Below are positions 8,869 through 18,818 of a stretch of 64,000 nucleotides of DNA, piece by piece. Numbering within the stretch: position 1 is the stretch's first letter; each line of letters opens with the position of its first letter. Below the pieces are notes generated by a model. That model had not been told where the DNA came from. It ran no database searches and worked only from the letters and a program-made list of their open reading frames with translations. A program made the position numbers and the translations under genes. Source of the stretch: Burkholderiales bacterium (GTDB lineage Bacteria > Pseudomonadota > Gammaproteobacteria > Burkholderiales > Burkholderiaceae); contig JAJTAZ010000030.1 of NCBI GenBank assembly GCA_021287185.1, positions 1 to 64,000 on the forward strand. The letters are read 5' to 3'.

Positions 8869-9615
8869 ATGAATCAAAACGCTCGTGAAAACATTCAAAC
8901 CCTGAGTGGTCAACACACTTCTGATTTGGAACGTGCCAGCGCGACCAAAGCACGTGAATCGTGGCATGTGTTGGGCATCATGTCTGAATTCGTTCAGTCA
9001 GCAGAGCAATTGGCAAACATTCGCCCAGCGGTCAGTATTTTTGGCTCAGCGCGCATCAAACCCGACCATCCGTATTACCAAAAAACTGAGGAATTGGCAC
9101 GATTGCTGTCGGATTCGGGATTTGGCGTGATTTCGGGTGGCGGCCCTGGCATTATGGAGGCGGCGAATAAAGGCGCTTTTTCGGGCAAAGGTCCGTCGAT
9201 TGGTTTGAATATTTTGTTACCACATGAGCAGGCAGGCAATCCCTACCAAGACATCTCCATTAATTTCCGTCACTTTTTTGCGCGCAAAGTGGCTTTTGCC
9301 AAATATGCCACGGCATTTGTGGCTATGCCCGGTGGTTTTGGTACCATGGATGAGTTGTTTGAGTCTCTGACTTTGATTCAAACGGGCAAAAGTCGTGCCA
9401 TGCCCATCTATTTATATGGCACTGAATTTTGGTCAGGTCTGTGGGATTGGGTGCGTGCGCAATTATTGGGTGGTGGTTTAATCAGCGAGGTGGATTTGGA
9501 TTTGGTGCACATCACCGATGATCCACATTTTATTGTCAACGGTATTTTCGATTTTTATGAAAAACGTGGTTTCGAACCATCGGATATCGAACGTGCGCAA
9601 ATGTTGCAATTGTGA
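8869..9615 (+). CDS. LOG-family protein (putative nucleotide phosphoribohydrolase)
   Basis: A 248-residue Rossmann-fold protein of the LOG / YgdH-like family (TIGR00730 type). The diagnostic motif PGGFGTMDE is at about residue 155, preceded by GGGPGIMEAANKGAF. Family members hydrolyse nucleoside 5'-monophosphates to free base plus ribose 5-phosphate; some were once called lysine decarboxylases, and some make cytokinins. Substrate cannot be told from sequence. AAAGGA lies before the ATG. TTGACA (8804-8809) and TACAAT (8830-8835) lie upstream but 20 bases apart, wider than ideal. Confidence 0.9.
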   Translation: MNQNARENIQTLSGQHTSDLERASATKARESWHVLGIMSEFVQSAEQLANIRPAVSIFGSARIKPDHPYYQKTEELARLLSDSGFGVISGGGPGIMEAANKGAFSGKGPSIGLNILLPHEQAGNPYQDISINFRHFFARKVAFAKYATAFVAMPGGFGTMDELFESLTLIQTGKSRAMPIYLYGTEFWSGLWDWVRAQLLGGGLISEVDLDLVHITDDPHFIVNGIFDFYEKRGFEPSDIERAQMLQL

Positions 9616-9753
9616 TGTATTGTAAAAAACCACGGGTGCAAACAACCTCAAACTCAGAACATCCCGCTCAAGTGGCGTGGCTTTTTCAGTCAAATCCCTC
9701 TACAATACGTCTTTTCAATCGAAGTCATATTCCAGCCGTTTTGTAGGACTGTC

Positions 9754-10863
9754 ATGCCACGCCCCATCCGCGCCACCATTCACCCCCAAGCCATTGTCCA
9801 CAATATTCAACGCGCTCGCACTGCCACACATACGGCGGGTTCGCGTATTTGGGCTGTCATTAAAGCCAACGCCTATGGGCATGGTATTGAGCGAGTGTAC
9901 GCTGGTTTAAAGAATGCCGATGGCTTGGCCATGCTGGATTTTGACGAGGCTCGGCTGGTGCGTCGTTTGGGTTGGGACAAGCCCATATTGATGCTCGAGG
10001 GTTGCTTTGACTCGACCGATTACGCCAGTGCACTGGAATTGGGCTTGACGGTCGTGGTGCATCGGCAGGCACAGATAGATGCACTGGCATTGACTTTGGC
10101 ACAGAACCAGTCAGCCTGCATCGATGTGTACCTTAAAATGAACACAGGTATGAATCGCGTCGGATTTAATCCGCAGGATTATGGTGCTGCCTTTGCACAA
10201 TTGCGTGCGCTGCAAGGTGTGGGTGAGATTGGTCTGATGACACACTTTGCCAATGCCGATTTGCCCAATGGTGCGGACAAGGCTTTGGCGTTGTTCAATA
10301 CCACCGTTGCACCCATTATGGCGCAATACCCCGATACGGTGCGTTGCGTATCCAACTCTGCTGCAAGTCTAACCCTACCAAATGCGCACTTTGATTGGGT
10401 GCGTCCAGGGATTATGATTTACGGTGGCTCGCCGTTTGCCGATACCCATGCGGCTGAGTGTGATTTAAAACCCGCCATGACGTTGAGTAGTGAAATCATT
10501 GCTGTGCGTGACATTCAGGCGGGCGATGCGGTGGGGTATGGCTCACGCTTCGTTGCCCCGTGCGCCATGCGCATTGGTGTGGTCGCGTGTGGTTATGCCG
10601 ATGGCTATCCACGCCATGCAAGCGACCAAACCCCCATCGCGGTGGATGGCGTGCGCACCCATGTGGTTGGGCGCGTGTCAATGGACATGCTCACCGTAGA
10701 TTTAACGGGTGTTCCAAATGCACGAGTTGGTTCAAAAGTTGAGCTGTGGGGAGCGCACATTCCCATTGACGAGGTCGCGCAAGCCGCCAATACCATTGGC
10801 TATGAATTGATGTGTGCACTGGCTTCGCGTGTGGCCGTCACCGTCGATGATGTCCAAGAGTGA
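9754..10863 (+). CDS. alr: Alanine racemase
   Basis: A 369-residue PLP enzyme interconverting L- and D-alanine for peptidoglycan. The PLP lysine is Lys37 in AVIKANAYGHG. The catalytic tyrosine lies in the GYGSRF motif, and the usual HFANAD and GRVSMDM segments are present. Length matches the family. A TACAAT box lies at 9701-9706. No clear Shine-Dalgarno sequence is seen before the ATG. The next gene follows after 68 bases on the same strand. Confidence 0.96.
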   Translation: MPRPIRATIHPQAIVHNIQRARTATHTAGSRIWAVIKANAYGHGIERVYAGLKNADGLAMLDFDEARLVRRLGWDKPILMLEGCFDSTDYASALELGLTVVVHRQAQIDALALTLAQNQSACIDVYLKMNTGMNRVGFNPQDYGAAFAQLRALQGVGEIGLMTHFANADLPNGADKALALFNTTVAPIMAQYPDTVRCVSNSAASLTLPNAHFDWVRPGIMIYGGSPFADTHAAECDLKPAMTLSSEIIAVRDIQAGDAVGYGSRFVAPCAMRIGVVACGYADGYPRHASDQTPIAVDGVRTHVVGRVSMDMLTVDLTGVPNARVGSKVELWGAHIPIDEVAQAANTIGYELMCALASRVAVTVDDVQE

Positions 10864-10931
10864 TTTAGTGGCAACATTCAATTTCTTCATTGCTTGTTTA
10901 GAAATGCACAAGCCTTAATTTCCAATTCTCA

Positions 10932-11903
10932 ATGCGCTTATTAAATTTCATTTCTCACCATTCGGCATTTTTTATGATATTGGCAACCATCATGGGCTTT
11001 TTATTGCCCCATTGGGCGCATGTGGTGTTGTCTTACTTACCAATGGTGTTGTTTTTCTTGATGTTTTTCACACTCATGGCCATCAATCAACACCAGTTGA
11101 TTCAAGCGCTCATGCAATCGTCCGTCTGGTTGTACGCAATGTTGCATACTGTGGGCATGTCGGTGTTGTTTGTGGGTGGGTGTTATCTCGTGGGCATACG
11201 AGGTGATTTATTGTTGGCGGTTGCTGCCATTATGGCCACCGGTTCGCTATTTGCCACGCCCGCGATTGTGCGCTCGATTGGTTTCGATCCTTTGTATGCC
11301 ATGGCACTGACGATTGCCAGCACTCTCATTATGCCGATTGTGTTGTTCGCAAACCTATGGTTGTTTCAAACGGGCAGTGTGTCTTTGGATATGGGGTTGT
11401 ACATCAAGCGGTTGTTGATTTTTATCGCTGGGCCCATGGTGATGTCGGCATTGGTGCACCGTTGGGTGGCTGAGGCCGTGTTATTCAAGGTGCATCAGCA
11501 ATTGTCAAAAGTGACCATGTTGTTGGTGATGAGTTTTCCGTTTGGTTTGATTGGCCAGTATCGTGTGGTTTTTGACGCTAATCCCATGCACGCATTGGCT
11601 TTACTGATATTTTCTATGGCGATTATAACCGTGCTGTTTTGGTTGAATTTTTATGTGTATCGTCAAAGTTCAACCGAACATCGTATCAGCGCGGCAGTGG
11701 CTTCGGGTGGGCGCAATGTGCTGCTGACGTTTACCATCGCTGCGCCTTTTTTGGGTACACAGTATTTGTCTTTGATTGGTGCGATGCAGTTTCCAATTTA
11801 CATGCTGCCATTGGTCTCACGCGCGTGGATGCGTTGGCAAGCACGTACCCACCAAGTGGCAGCGCCCAATGCCATGACCGATGAAGACGATGTGGTGCTG
11901 TGA
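10932..11903 (+). CDS. BASS (bile acid:sodium symporter)-like membrane protein
   Basis: A 323-residue, very hydrophobic protein with about nine to ten membrane segments. The architecture and the segment SGGRNVLLTFTIAAPFLG resemble the SBF/BASS superfamily, whose members carry organic acids or bile-acid-like anions with sodium. The substrate is unknown. No good ribosome binding site precedes the ATG. The C terminus ends in an acidic tail (DEDDVVL). It may be co-transcribed with alr, but there is no functional reason visible. Confidence 0.7.
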   Translation: MRLLNFISHHSAFFMILATIMGFLLPHWAHVVLSYLPMVLFFLMFFTLMAINQHQLIQALMQSSVWLYAMLHTVGMSVLFVGGCYLVGIRGDLLLAVAAIMATGSLFATPAIVRSIGFDPLYAMALTIASTLIMPIVLFANLWLFQTGSVSLDMGLYIKRLLIFIAGPMVMSALVHRWVAEAVLFKVHQQLSKVTMLLVMSFPFGLIGQYRVVFDANPMHALALLIFSMAIITVLFWLNFYVYRQSSTEHRISAAVASGGRNVLLTFTIAAPFLGTQYLSLIGAMQFPIYMLPLVSRAWMRWQARTHQVAAPNAMTDEDDVVL

Positions 11904-11918
11904 CGCAGTGGCGGCTGG

Positions 11919-12233
11919 TTATTTGGTATTGTTGAAATGATTGCCGTAGTTGCGCTGATTGCCCAACTCGCGCGTACCGTGGGGCGACGCGTCGGTGTAA
12001 TCCACATGCACTTTACCGTTGACACCAGAAATTGCATACTCAATCGCTTCCAAGCCCGAATTGAACAAAGGGCGAACAGCGCGACCTGCGTAATACAGTT
12101 TGACTTGTTGATTGGTGCCTTCTGAGTCTGCGTACAACAACCAAAACAAATCGTTGTTATGGAACAAACGTTCAGCCTCTGCCTTGAGTGCCTCGGGCAC
12201 TTGCATGAGTGCTGTGCGGGTCAACTCGTTCAC
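11919..12233 (-). CDS. Hypothetical protein, unknown family
   Basis: A 104-residue soluble protein starting at GTG, chosen because GGAG lies seven bases before it; an upstream in-frame GTG at 12257 is less well placed. There is no signal peptide or membrane segment. The sequence has an amphipathic helical N-terminal half (ALKAEAERLF), a central stretch LFWLLYADSEG with KLYYAGRAVRPLF, and an Asn/His-rich end. I do not recognise the family. It is convergent with the BASS-like gene. Confidence 0.6.
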   Translation of the reverse strand: MNELTRTALMQVPEALKAEAERLFHNNDLFWLLYADSEGTNQQVKLYYAGRAVRPLFNSGLEAIEYAISGVNGKVHVDYTDASPHGTRELGNQRNYGNHFNNTK

Positions 12234-12370
12234 AATATTCTCCAGTATTAGAATCACACCTTGTGTTCAGGTGTATGTTTTCATCATACTCCGATTATTT
12301 GTCAAATGTGCTTAATCGTCTGGAATCGTGTAAATGACCCATCGCCATTCATTTCGATGATGCGCGGTGC

Positions 12371-12376
12371 TATAAT
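12371..12376 (+). promoter_or_regulatory. -10 box of tRNA-Arg
   Basis: A perfect TATAAT lies 20 bases before the mature tRNA 5' end. The -35 region 17 bases upstream (TTCATT) is weak. Confidence 0.6.
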
Positions 12377-12396
12377 TGCGCCTCAAAATTTGACAG

Positions 12397-12472
12397 GTCG
12401 CTGTAGCTCAGTGGATAGAGCATCTCCCTCCTAAGGAGAGGGTCGCACGTTCGATTCGTGCCAGCGACGCCA
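12397..12472 (+). tRNA. tRNA-Arg (anticodon CCU)
   Basis: The acceptor stem GTCGCTG pairs fully with CAGCGAC. The D arm is GCTC/GAGC. The anticodon stem TCTCC/GGAGA holds CTCCTAA, giving CCU, which reads AGG. The T arm is GCACG TTCGATT CGTGC, and CCA is encoded. It is convergent with recR. Confidence 0.96.
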
Positions 12473-12483
12473 GTTTCATGATT

Positions 12484-13077
12484 TTAACGACGCGCGGTCA
12501 TGGCCTGCGCCAATGTACCCAAATCCACTTGTTCCAACTCGCTGCCCACGGGCACGCCTTTTGCCAAACGAGTGACACGCAAACCACGTGCCAACAATTG
12601 CTCGGCAATATAATGCGCGGTCAATTCGCCTTCGTTGGTAAAATGGGTCGCCAAAATCACCTCTTGCACCACGCCATCACAGGCACGGGTGAGCAGTTTG
12701 TCCATTGCAATGTCGGTAGGCCCCAATCCTTCGAGCGGATTGAGTTGACCCGAAAGCACAAAATACTTGCCTTGATAGGTCATGGTCTGCTCAATCAGCA
12801 GTTGATCCATCGGTGACTGCACCACGCAAAGTAGGTGTGCTTGACGCTTGGGATTAGCGCACGTGGTGCAGATTTCTGCATCCGAGAGCGTGTAACATTG
12901 CGAACAATGACGTAAATGTTCTAACGCATCGGTAATCGCTTCGGCCAAACGTTGCGCGCCCACGCGCTCGTGTTGCAACAAGGTAAACGCCAAACGTTGC
13001 GCGGATTTATGCCCCACATTGGGTAAAACGCGCAGTGCGTCAATGAGGTTTTGAATGCGGTCAATGGTTTGATTCAT
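12484..13077 (-). CDS. recR: Recombination mediator RecR
   Basis: A 197-residue protein acting with RecF and RecO to load RecA at gaps. The helix-hairpin-helix part is [17 protein letters not shown]. The C4 zinc finger has the cysteines of [16 protein letters not shown], and a Toprim domain follows (CVVQSP… and [12 protein letters not shown]). The ATG overlaps the speB stop (ATGA) and has no Shine-Dalgarno sequence, so translation probably depends on speB. In most proteobacteria recR follows dnaX and ybaB, so pairing with speB is unusual. Confidence 0.96.
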   Translation of the reverse strand: MNQTIDRIQNLIDALRVLPNVGHKSAQRLAFTLLQHERVGAQRLAEAITDALEHLRHCSQCYTLSDAEICTTCANPKRQAHLLCVVQSPMDQLLIEQTMTYQGKYFVLSGQLNPLEGLGPTDIAMDKLLTRACDGVVQEVILATHFTNEGELTAHYIAEQLLARGLRVTRLAKGVPVGSELEQVDLGTLAQAMTARR

Positions 13078-14015
13078 GGGGTGTTCTGAATGATTTTTTG
13101 CACTTGCCCAGACAAATACGTCCAAACAATTTGTGCGGCAGCGTTGCTGGTGAGTTCGGCATGGTCATAGGGCGGCGCGACCTCGACACAATCCATACCA
13201 ACCCAGTTTAAATCGGCAGTGGCTTCTAATAGAGTGAATACTTGGTTGGTGCTCAACCCAGCCACTTCGGGCGTGCCCGTGCCTGGTGCGAATGCGGGGT
13301 CAAGACAATCAATGTCAAAACTCAAATACACGGGCAAACCTTTAGCGGACAAACGCCCGCGGATGGTGTCAATCACTTCTGACAGTTGGGTTTCAGACAC
13401 CAAACCACGTACATCGCGCGCGGTGAAAATCGTGCCGCCTTGCTCTGCCACATACTCACGCGCGGCCTGATCGCCTGCCGAGCGGATGCCGACTTGGACA
13501 AAACTGCTGACGTCCACCAAACCCTCCTGAATCGCTTCGTACACCCAAGTGCCGTGCCCCGAAGGCTCGCCAAAGTGGTCTGTCCACGTGTCGCAGTGTG
13601 CATCAAAATGCAATACGGCAAGCGGTGTACCAAAGTGTGCACGATACGCACGCAACAAACCCAGCGTCACCGAGTGGTCGCCGCCCAACCACACCATGTG
13701 GTGTTGTTTGAGTAAGTCAGGAACTTGCTTGGCTAATTCTGCGCGCATTGCTGCCAAATCGGTATTGGGCGTGGCAATGTCGCCCCAATCATAAATGTGG
13801 TTAAATGGCGATACATTGAAAAACGGATGAATCCCATCACACAGCATTTGGCTGGCGGTGCGAATGCTTGCAGGTGCAAAGCGTGCCCCAGGGCGGTTGG
13901 TCACTGCACCATCATACGGAATGCCTGCGATACCAAAAGGACGCGCACTGGCGTTGGTTGATGCGGGGATACTCAAAAAACGATTTTGGCTCAAATAGGC
14001 GAAACCGTGCTTCAT
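13074..14015 (-). CDS. speB: Agmatinase / ureohydrolase family enzyme
   Basis: A 313-residue binuclear-metal ureohydrolase. The metal motifs [14 protein letters not shown] and SFDIDCLDP are intact. The usual activity is agmatine to putrescine plus urea; related enzymes cleave guanidinobutyrate, guanidinopropionate or guanidine, and sequence alone does not settle which. The start has GGAG eight bases upstream, while the open frame before it (35 codons) is not family-like. It is divergent from the META-domain gene and overlaps recR by four bases. Confidence 0.9.
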   Translation of the reverse strand: MKHGFAYLSQNRFLSIPASTNASARPFGIAGIPYDGAVTNRPGARFAPASIRTASQMLCDGIHPFFNVSPFNHIYDWGDIATPNTDLAAMRAELAKQVPDLLKQHHMVWLGGDHSVTLGLLRAYRAHFGTPLAVLHFDAHCDTWTDHFGEPSGHGTWVYEAIQEGLVDVSSFVQVGIRSAGDQAAREYVAEQGGTIFTARDVRGLVSETQLSEVIDTIRGRLSAKGLPVYLSFDIDCLDPAFAPGTGTPEVAGLSTNQVFTLLEATADLNWVGMDCVEVAPPYDHAELTSNAAAQIVWTYLSGQVQKIIQNTP

Positions 14016-14143
14016 AAAACACTCCAAAGAGGTGGTTAGAAATAGCAGCGTCACATCATGCAACAAAAATTCCGTTATTTCAAGCACGGCGACGCAACAT
14101 CCGCTAACATACCGAGACATTCCACTTTTTAAAGGAGTTTAAG

Positions 14144-14581
14144 ATGACCCCCAGCATTCAATCAATCGTTAGCGCAGTGGTTGTAGCAGGCACGCTGAGT
14201 GCCTGTGCGGGCTTGCCCATGACGGGTACCACTGGTGGTATGGGCAGTGTGTCGGGTTTACAAGGCTATGAGTGGCAGGTTCAGAGCATCAATGGTGTTG
14301 CTGTGAATACCCCCATCCGTCCGACATTGAACTTCGGTACCACCATGCAACTAACAGGGCATACTTCTTGTAATACGTATATTTCGGGCTATGTGAGTAC
14401 GGGTTCTATGTTGATGATTAAACAAGGTGCGCTCACCAAAATGGCGTGCGAACCCGCAGTGATGAATCAAGAACAACGATTTTTGAAACAATTGTCGAAC
14501 ACCCAAATGTGGTCTATTGATGCGGCAGGCACATTGACCTTGACGGGTACGTCTGGCACCATTGTTGCGACCCACAAATAA
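14144..14581 (+). CDS. META-domain (HslJ-like) lipoprotein
   Basis: A 145-residue protein with a lipoprotein signal peptide ending in LSAC (Cys21). A Gly/Thr/Met-rich linker is followed by a META domain: GYEWQVQSINGV, the GHTSCNTYISGY core and TKMACEPAVMNQEQRFLKQL. HslJ-like domains are linked to heat shock and novobiocin response; the real role is unclear. A strong AAAGGAG precedes the ATG. It is a single-gene unit closed by the terminator at 14602. Confidence 0.87.
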   Translation: MTPSIQSIVSAVVVAGTLSACAGLPMTGTTGGMGSVSGLQGYEWQVQSINGVAVNTPIRPTLNFGTTMQLTGHTSCNTYISGYVSTGSMLMIKQGALTKMACEPAVMNQEQRFLKQLSNTQMWSIDAAGTLTLTGTSGTIVATHK

Positions 14582-14601
14582 TCTGAGATTTGCAATGATA
14601 C

Positions 14602-14636
14602 AAAAAAACCGTGCGCGTCAACGACACGGTTTTTTT
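14602..14636. terminator. Bidirectional terminator between META gene and kup
   Basis: The stem AAAAAACCGTG / CACGGTTTTTT with an 11-base loop sits between convergent genes and gives T runs both ways. Confidence 0.9.
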
Positions 14637-14650
14637 GACGTCCATACATT

Positions 14651-16516
14651 TTACAAAGCCACTTGGGCACCCAATTGCACTGTGCGATTTGGCGGTAAAC
14701 CAAAATAATCATTTGCACTGGCGGCTTGTTTGTACATGGTGTTGAACACCCCAAACTGCCAACGATTGAATCGGCCGACACCATCGACCAATTTGGAGTT
14801 TGATGTGAAATAGGTGGTATTCATGTCATCAAAACTCAAACCCTCATACTGTATGCTGTGCAATACAGGCACAATTAAAGGCTGCTCGCGAAAACCAAAA
14901 GCAATTTCCACGGTGTACATTTTATCTGCCACCGTCTGCACACGCACGCGCTCAGATGGTTGAACATACGGCACATTCAGGCTTTTTACCACCAAAAACA
15001 CATTGGTGGTGTGCAACACCTTATAGTGCTTGAGATTGTGCATCAACGCGCTGGGCACAACACTCAAATCAGAGGCCAAATACACGGCGGTACCTTCAAC
15101 TTGCGCGATGCTGTCCATCGGCATTTTTAAAAAGGTGTCCATCGGCAAGCTGTTGTCCGTGCGCTCTTTGGCCAAATACGCTTGTCCGCGTTGCCAAGTG
15201 TGCAAAATAATGAAAAACAATATACCCAAAGACAATGGCAGCCAGCCACCATGAGCCAATTTACTGGCGTTTGAAGCAACAAAACCAATCTCCAATACCG
15301 CAAACAAAGTGAATGCCACCAACATCACACCGCGCATTTTCAACTGAGTTTTACGCAATAAGTACAGCACCATCCCTGTGGTAATCAACATCGTTCCCGA
15401 CACTGCTAAACCGTAGGCTGCCGCCAACGCACTGGATGAGCCAAAGCCAAGTACCAATAAAACCACGCCAATCAACATCAAACCATTGACAAAAGGCATG
15501 TATATTTGCCCCTGTTCGGTATCTGAAGTGTGCATCACATTGACTCGTGGCAACAGGTTTAATCGTGCTGCCTGTAAAGTCATGGAATACGCACCCGCAA
15601 TGGTTGCCTGCGAAGCAATGACAGTCGCAAAGGTTGCCAAAACCACCAAAAACAGCAAACCCCATTCGGGCGCAAGCAGGTAAAACGGGTTTTCAACTGC
15701 TTGAGGGTCGCGCAATACCAAAGCACCTTGACCAAAATAATTGAGTACCAATCCAGGCCACACCACACCATACCACGCCATGCGCACGGGTTTGGCACCA
15801 AAGTGCCCCATGTCTGCAAACAAAGCCTCGCCTCCAGTTAAGGCCAAAAACACGGCCGAGAGCAAAATAAAAGCCAAGTTTGGTTGCGTGATGACGAAAT
15901 CCAAAGCGTAATAAGGATTGAGTGCGAGTAAAATTTTAGGGTATTTTAAAATGCTGACCAAACCCAATCCCCCCAAAGTGGCAAACCATACAATCATAAT
16001 TGGGCCAAACAACAGTCCACCAATGCGTTGCGTGCCATGGCGTTGAATGGCAAACAATCCAACGATGATAATAATGGTCATCGGTACGACGTATGCCTCA
16101 AAACTCTTGGACACCACATTGATGCCTTCGACTGCAGACAAAACCGAGATGGCGGGTGTGATGAACGAGTCGGCATAAAACAAGCCCGCCGCAAAGATAC
16201 CCAAAGCAATGACGGTTTTTAACCCTTTGTGGTTTTGTTCAGCGGTTTGTTTGGCCAAAGCCATCAAAGCCAGAACGCCGCCTTCACCTTGGTTGTCAAA
16301 CCGTAGAATAAACCCTACGTATTTAAGTGAAACAATCAATAAAATTGCCCAAAAAAACGCCGATAAACTGGCCAAAACATTGGCTTCATTGACCGCCATA
16401 CCATGCGCAAACGCTTCTTTAAATGCGTACAAAGGGCTTGTTCCTATGTCGCCATAAACCACGCCCAATGCAGCCAAGGCTAGGGCGAATTGATTGGACT
16501 TTTGATGTGATGACAC
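14651..16516 (-). CDS. kup: Kup potassium uptake permease
   Basis: A 621-residue K+:H+ symporter of the inner membrane. The hallmark GVVYGDIGTSPLYAFKEAF opens the protein, about 12 membrane segments follow, and a cytoplasmic tail starts near residue 455. The start is a GTG preceded by AGGAGA, and gives the length of E. coli Kup. The gene lies 29 bases after kdpE on the same strand, so it is the third gene of a kdpD-kdpE-kup unit, a pairing that suggests control of Kup by this two-component system. Confidence 0.95.
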   Translation of the reverse strand: MSSHQKSNQFALALAALGVVYGDIGTSPLYAFKEAFAHGMAVNEANVLASLSAFFWAILLIVSLKYVGFILRFDNQGEGGVLALMALAKQTAEQNHKGLKTVIALGIFAAGLFYADSFITPAISVLSAVEGINVVSKSFEAYVVPMTIIIIVGLFAIQRHGTQRIGGLLFGPIMIVWFATLGGLGLVSILKYPKILLALNPYYALDFVITQPNLAFILLSAVFLALTGGEALFADMGHFGAKPVRMAWYGVVWPGLVLNYFGQGALVLRDPQAVENPFYLLAPEWGLLFLVVLATFATVIASQATIAGAYSMTLQAARLNLLPRVNVMHTSDTEQGQIYMPFVNGLMLIGVVLLVLGFGSSSALAAAYGLAVSGTMLITTGMVLYLLRKTQLKMRGVMLVAFTLFAVLEIGFVASNASKLAHGGWLPLSLGILFFIILHTWQRGQAYLAKERTDNSLPMDTFLKMPMDSIAQVEGTAVYLASDLSVVPSALMHNLKHYKVLHTTNVFLVVKSLNVPYVQPSERVRVQTVADKMYTVEIAFGFREQPLIVPVLHSIQYEGLSFDDMNTTYFTSNSKLVDGVGRFNRWQFGVFNTMYKQAASANDYFGLPPNRTVQLGAQVAL

Positions 16517-16545
16517 TGCTGTTCTCCTAAAATAATTGTTTATTC

Positions 16546-17253
16546 TTATTCCAAAACAAAGCGATAACCCACACCTGTTTCGGTCAAAAAATGCTCTGGC
16601 TGTGTGGGATTGCGCTCCAATTTTTTGCGCAAATGGCTCATATAGATGCGTAAATAATGGGCATTTTCTGCATACGACTGTCCCCAAATATATTTGAGTA
16701 ATTGCTGGTGTGTTAGCACTTGACCCGCGTGCGCAACCAAGTGACACAGCAACTGATACTCGATCTGCGTTAAATGTACGACCGCGCCATCACGTGTGAT
16801 GCGTTGTTGCTGTCTGTCCAAAACAACAGAACCAAATTGCACCACAGGTGCGTCGTCGCCTTTATCTATCTGCGCCCAGCGACGCAATTGTGTGCGAACG
16901 CGTGCCAGTAACTCATTGATGGAAAACGGTTTGGTTAAATAATCATCCGCCCCTGCATCCAAAGCTTTGATTTTGTCCGACTCTTGATCACGTGCCGACA
17001 GCACAATGATGGGCGTTTGACTCCATGTACGAATATTGGCAATCAAATCCAAACCGTCACCATCGGGTAAACCCAAGTCCAATACCATTGTTTGAGTTGT
17101 TTGTCGTTTGAGTTCGATTTGGGCTTGGGTCATACTGTGGCTCACAGTGACTTGCCAACCTGCGTGTTGCAATGCTTTTTCAATAAATTGAGCAATGTCG
17201 ATTTGGTCTTCGACCACCAAAATTCGCACGGTTTCAATCGGTTTATCTATCAT
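16546..17253 (-). CDS. kdpE: KdpE-like response regulator
   Basis: A 235-residue OmpR-type regulator. The receiver domain has the acidic cluster VVEDQ, the phospho-acceptor Asp in MVLDLGLPDGDG, and the Lys in YLTKPF. The winged-helix DNA-binding domain runs from about 135 to 230 (LTQIEYQLLCHLVAHAGQVL… LRIYMSHLRKKLE). The pattern is closest to KdpE. It overlaps kdpD by four bases (ATGA) and leads into kup. No kdpFABC genes are in the window, so the likely target is kup itself. Confidence 0.9.
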   Translation of the reverse strand: MIDKPIETVRILVVEDQIDIAQFIEKALQHAGWQVTVSHSMTQAQIELKRQTTQTMVLDLGLPDGDGLDLIANIRTWSQTPIIVLSARDQESDKIKALDAGADDYLTKPFSINELLARVRTQLRRWAQIDKGDDAPVVQFGSVVLDRQQQRITRDGAVVHLTQIEYQLLCHLVAHAGQVLTHQQLLKYIWGQSYAENAHYLRIYMSHLRKKLERNPTQPEHFLTETGVGYRFVLE

Positions 17254-18818
17254 GGTGCAGACTCCTCATGCCATTCGGGTGGCGTGCCGACGGGCAAACG
17301 CACGCACACCGCAAGCGCATCTTGACCATTCATTTGCGTGTTTTCTGCCCAAATCTGCCCTTCATGTGCGGCCACAATCGTGCGGCAAATCGATAAACCC
17401 AACCCAGTACCCGATTCGGTGCGCTCAATGCCCAGTCGTTCAAACAACGTGAACATTTGTGAAATTTGAGACTCACTCAAATGTGGTGCAGGGTTGATGA
17501 CTCGAATCAGGCAGTTGCGTTCTGAACCATTTTGTTGAACGCGGGCATCAATTACGATGGTCTTTTCATTCAATGTAGATGCGTTGTATTTGATTGCGTT
17601 GTCCAATAAATTGGCCAACACGCGCTCAAACAACACGGGGTCGAGGTAGAGCAAAATCTCGGGTACATCCACAGCCACGCGCACATCGCGCAAAGGTTGT
17701 ATCAAGGCGCGCATACTGCTACCGATGACTTCATCCAAAGGCACCCATTCGCGTTGTAAACGCACTTGCCCTGCGTGTAATTTCGAGAAGTCCAACAAAT
17801 TGCCCACCATTTGATTCAACTGTAGGGTTTGTTCACACAATTTATCCGCCGCATCCAGTACCTCAAGGGCGGGTTTGGGCTCTAACCAATGTAAACCATC
17901 TGCCACGCCGTACATCGCAGTCAAAGGCGTGCGAATATCGTGAGATAAAGCCGCTAAAATTGAGCCGCGCAAACGCTCTGACTCCATTTGCCATTGGTGT
18001 TGATTGGCCACATTAAGGTAATGTAAGCGCTCAATGGCAATGGCCACCATGGATGCCACCGCATCCAAAATCGGGCGTGCCTCGCGCATGACCTGAAATT
18101 TTTGTCCCATGGCATGCACCAGCAACACACCGCGTGCGCGGGTCGAGCCCTGCAACAACACATACATGGAACTTTGTCCCTCATCCTCAAAATACCCTTC
18201 AGTGTGCGCTTCATTGTGTGCGGTGTTCTGTTGATACAAACTCTCTGCGGCAATGGTTTCGACCATTTTTAGGGGAATATCGGGATTCACCGCGACCAAG
18301 CGTGTTGGCTCATCTGCTGAAGTGCTCAAAACACAGGTTGAAAACCCCAAATGTTGGCGAACAAAGTTTGTGGTAATTTGAGCGACCTCATTGAGGTTCA
18401 AAGCACGCATCAAGTCTTTTGAAAATGAGTATAAATCAGCAGTTTGGCTGGCTTGTTGCTCGGTCACCATCTGTTTGCGGCGCAATTGACTGACCAAATT
18501 ACTGATAAAAATAGCCACCACCAACATCACCACAAAGGTGATTAAATACTGCGCATCGCTCACCGCAAAACTCAAGTGTGGTTCAACAAAAAAGAAATCA
18601 AAACCCGCCACCATCAAAAAGGCACTGAGCACGCCTGCGCCGCGTCCCCACCAAAAACTCACACCAAGCACCACCAATAAAAACAACATTGCAATATTGG
18701 TCGGTTCAACCCAGCGCAACATCGGTAAGCTGGCAAAAATGGTCAATGCACACAGCCCTATGGTCAGCAACCAAGGCAGGTATTGACTGAGTTTAGTGGG
18801 GGTGTTTTGAACGCTCAT
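17250..18818 (-). CDS. kdpD: Short KdpD-like sensor histidine kinase
   Basis: A 522-residue kinase. It opens with four membrane helices (DUF4118, about 12-108), then a GAF-like domain (about 130-280). The HisKA motif is ALSHDIRTPLTA near residue 290, and the ATPase domain has NLLDNAIKYN and GTGLGLSIC. The cytoplasmic N-terminal KdpD and USP domains of the usual protein of about 890 residues are missing, and the start has a good GGAG, so it is not a simple truncation. ATG codons at 18821 and 18818 are adjacent; the second fits GGAG better. First gene of kdpD-kdpE-kup. Confidence 0.88.
   Translation of the reverse strand: MSVQNTPTKLSQYLPWLLTIGLCALTIFASLPMLRWVEPTNIAMLFLLVVLGVSFWWGRGAGVLSAFLMVAGFDFFFVEPHLSFAVSDAQYLITFVVMLVVAIFISNLVSQLRRKQMVTEQQASQTADLYSFSKDLMRALNLNEVAQITTNFVRQHLGFSTCVLSTSADEPTRLVAVNPDIPLKMVETIAAESLYQQNTAHNEAHTEGYFEDEGQSSMYVLLQGSTRARGVLLVHAMGQKFQVMREARPILDAVASMVAIAIERLHYLNVANQHQWQMESERLRGSILAALSHDIRTPLTAMYGVADGLHWLEPKPALEVLDAADKLCEQTLQLNQMVGNLLDFSKLHAGQVRLQREWVPLDEVIGSSMRALIQPLRDVRVAVDVPEILLYLDPVLFERVLANLLDNAIKYNASTLNEKTIVIDARVQQNGSERNCLIRVINPAPHLSESQISQMFTLFERLGIERTESGTGLGLSICRTIVAAHEGQIWAENTQMNGQDALAVCVRLPVGTPPEWHEESAP

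Noticed and set aside
14016..14143. Guanidine riboswitch upstream of the agmatinase-family gene
   Set aside because: No paired ACGR loops and no conserved ykkC-type core could be seen.
17250..18818. kdpD as a broken pseudogene
   Set aside because: It has a good ribosome binding site, starts just before the membrane domain, overlaps kdpE by four bases and keeps all kinase motifs, so a naturally short sensor is more likely.
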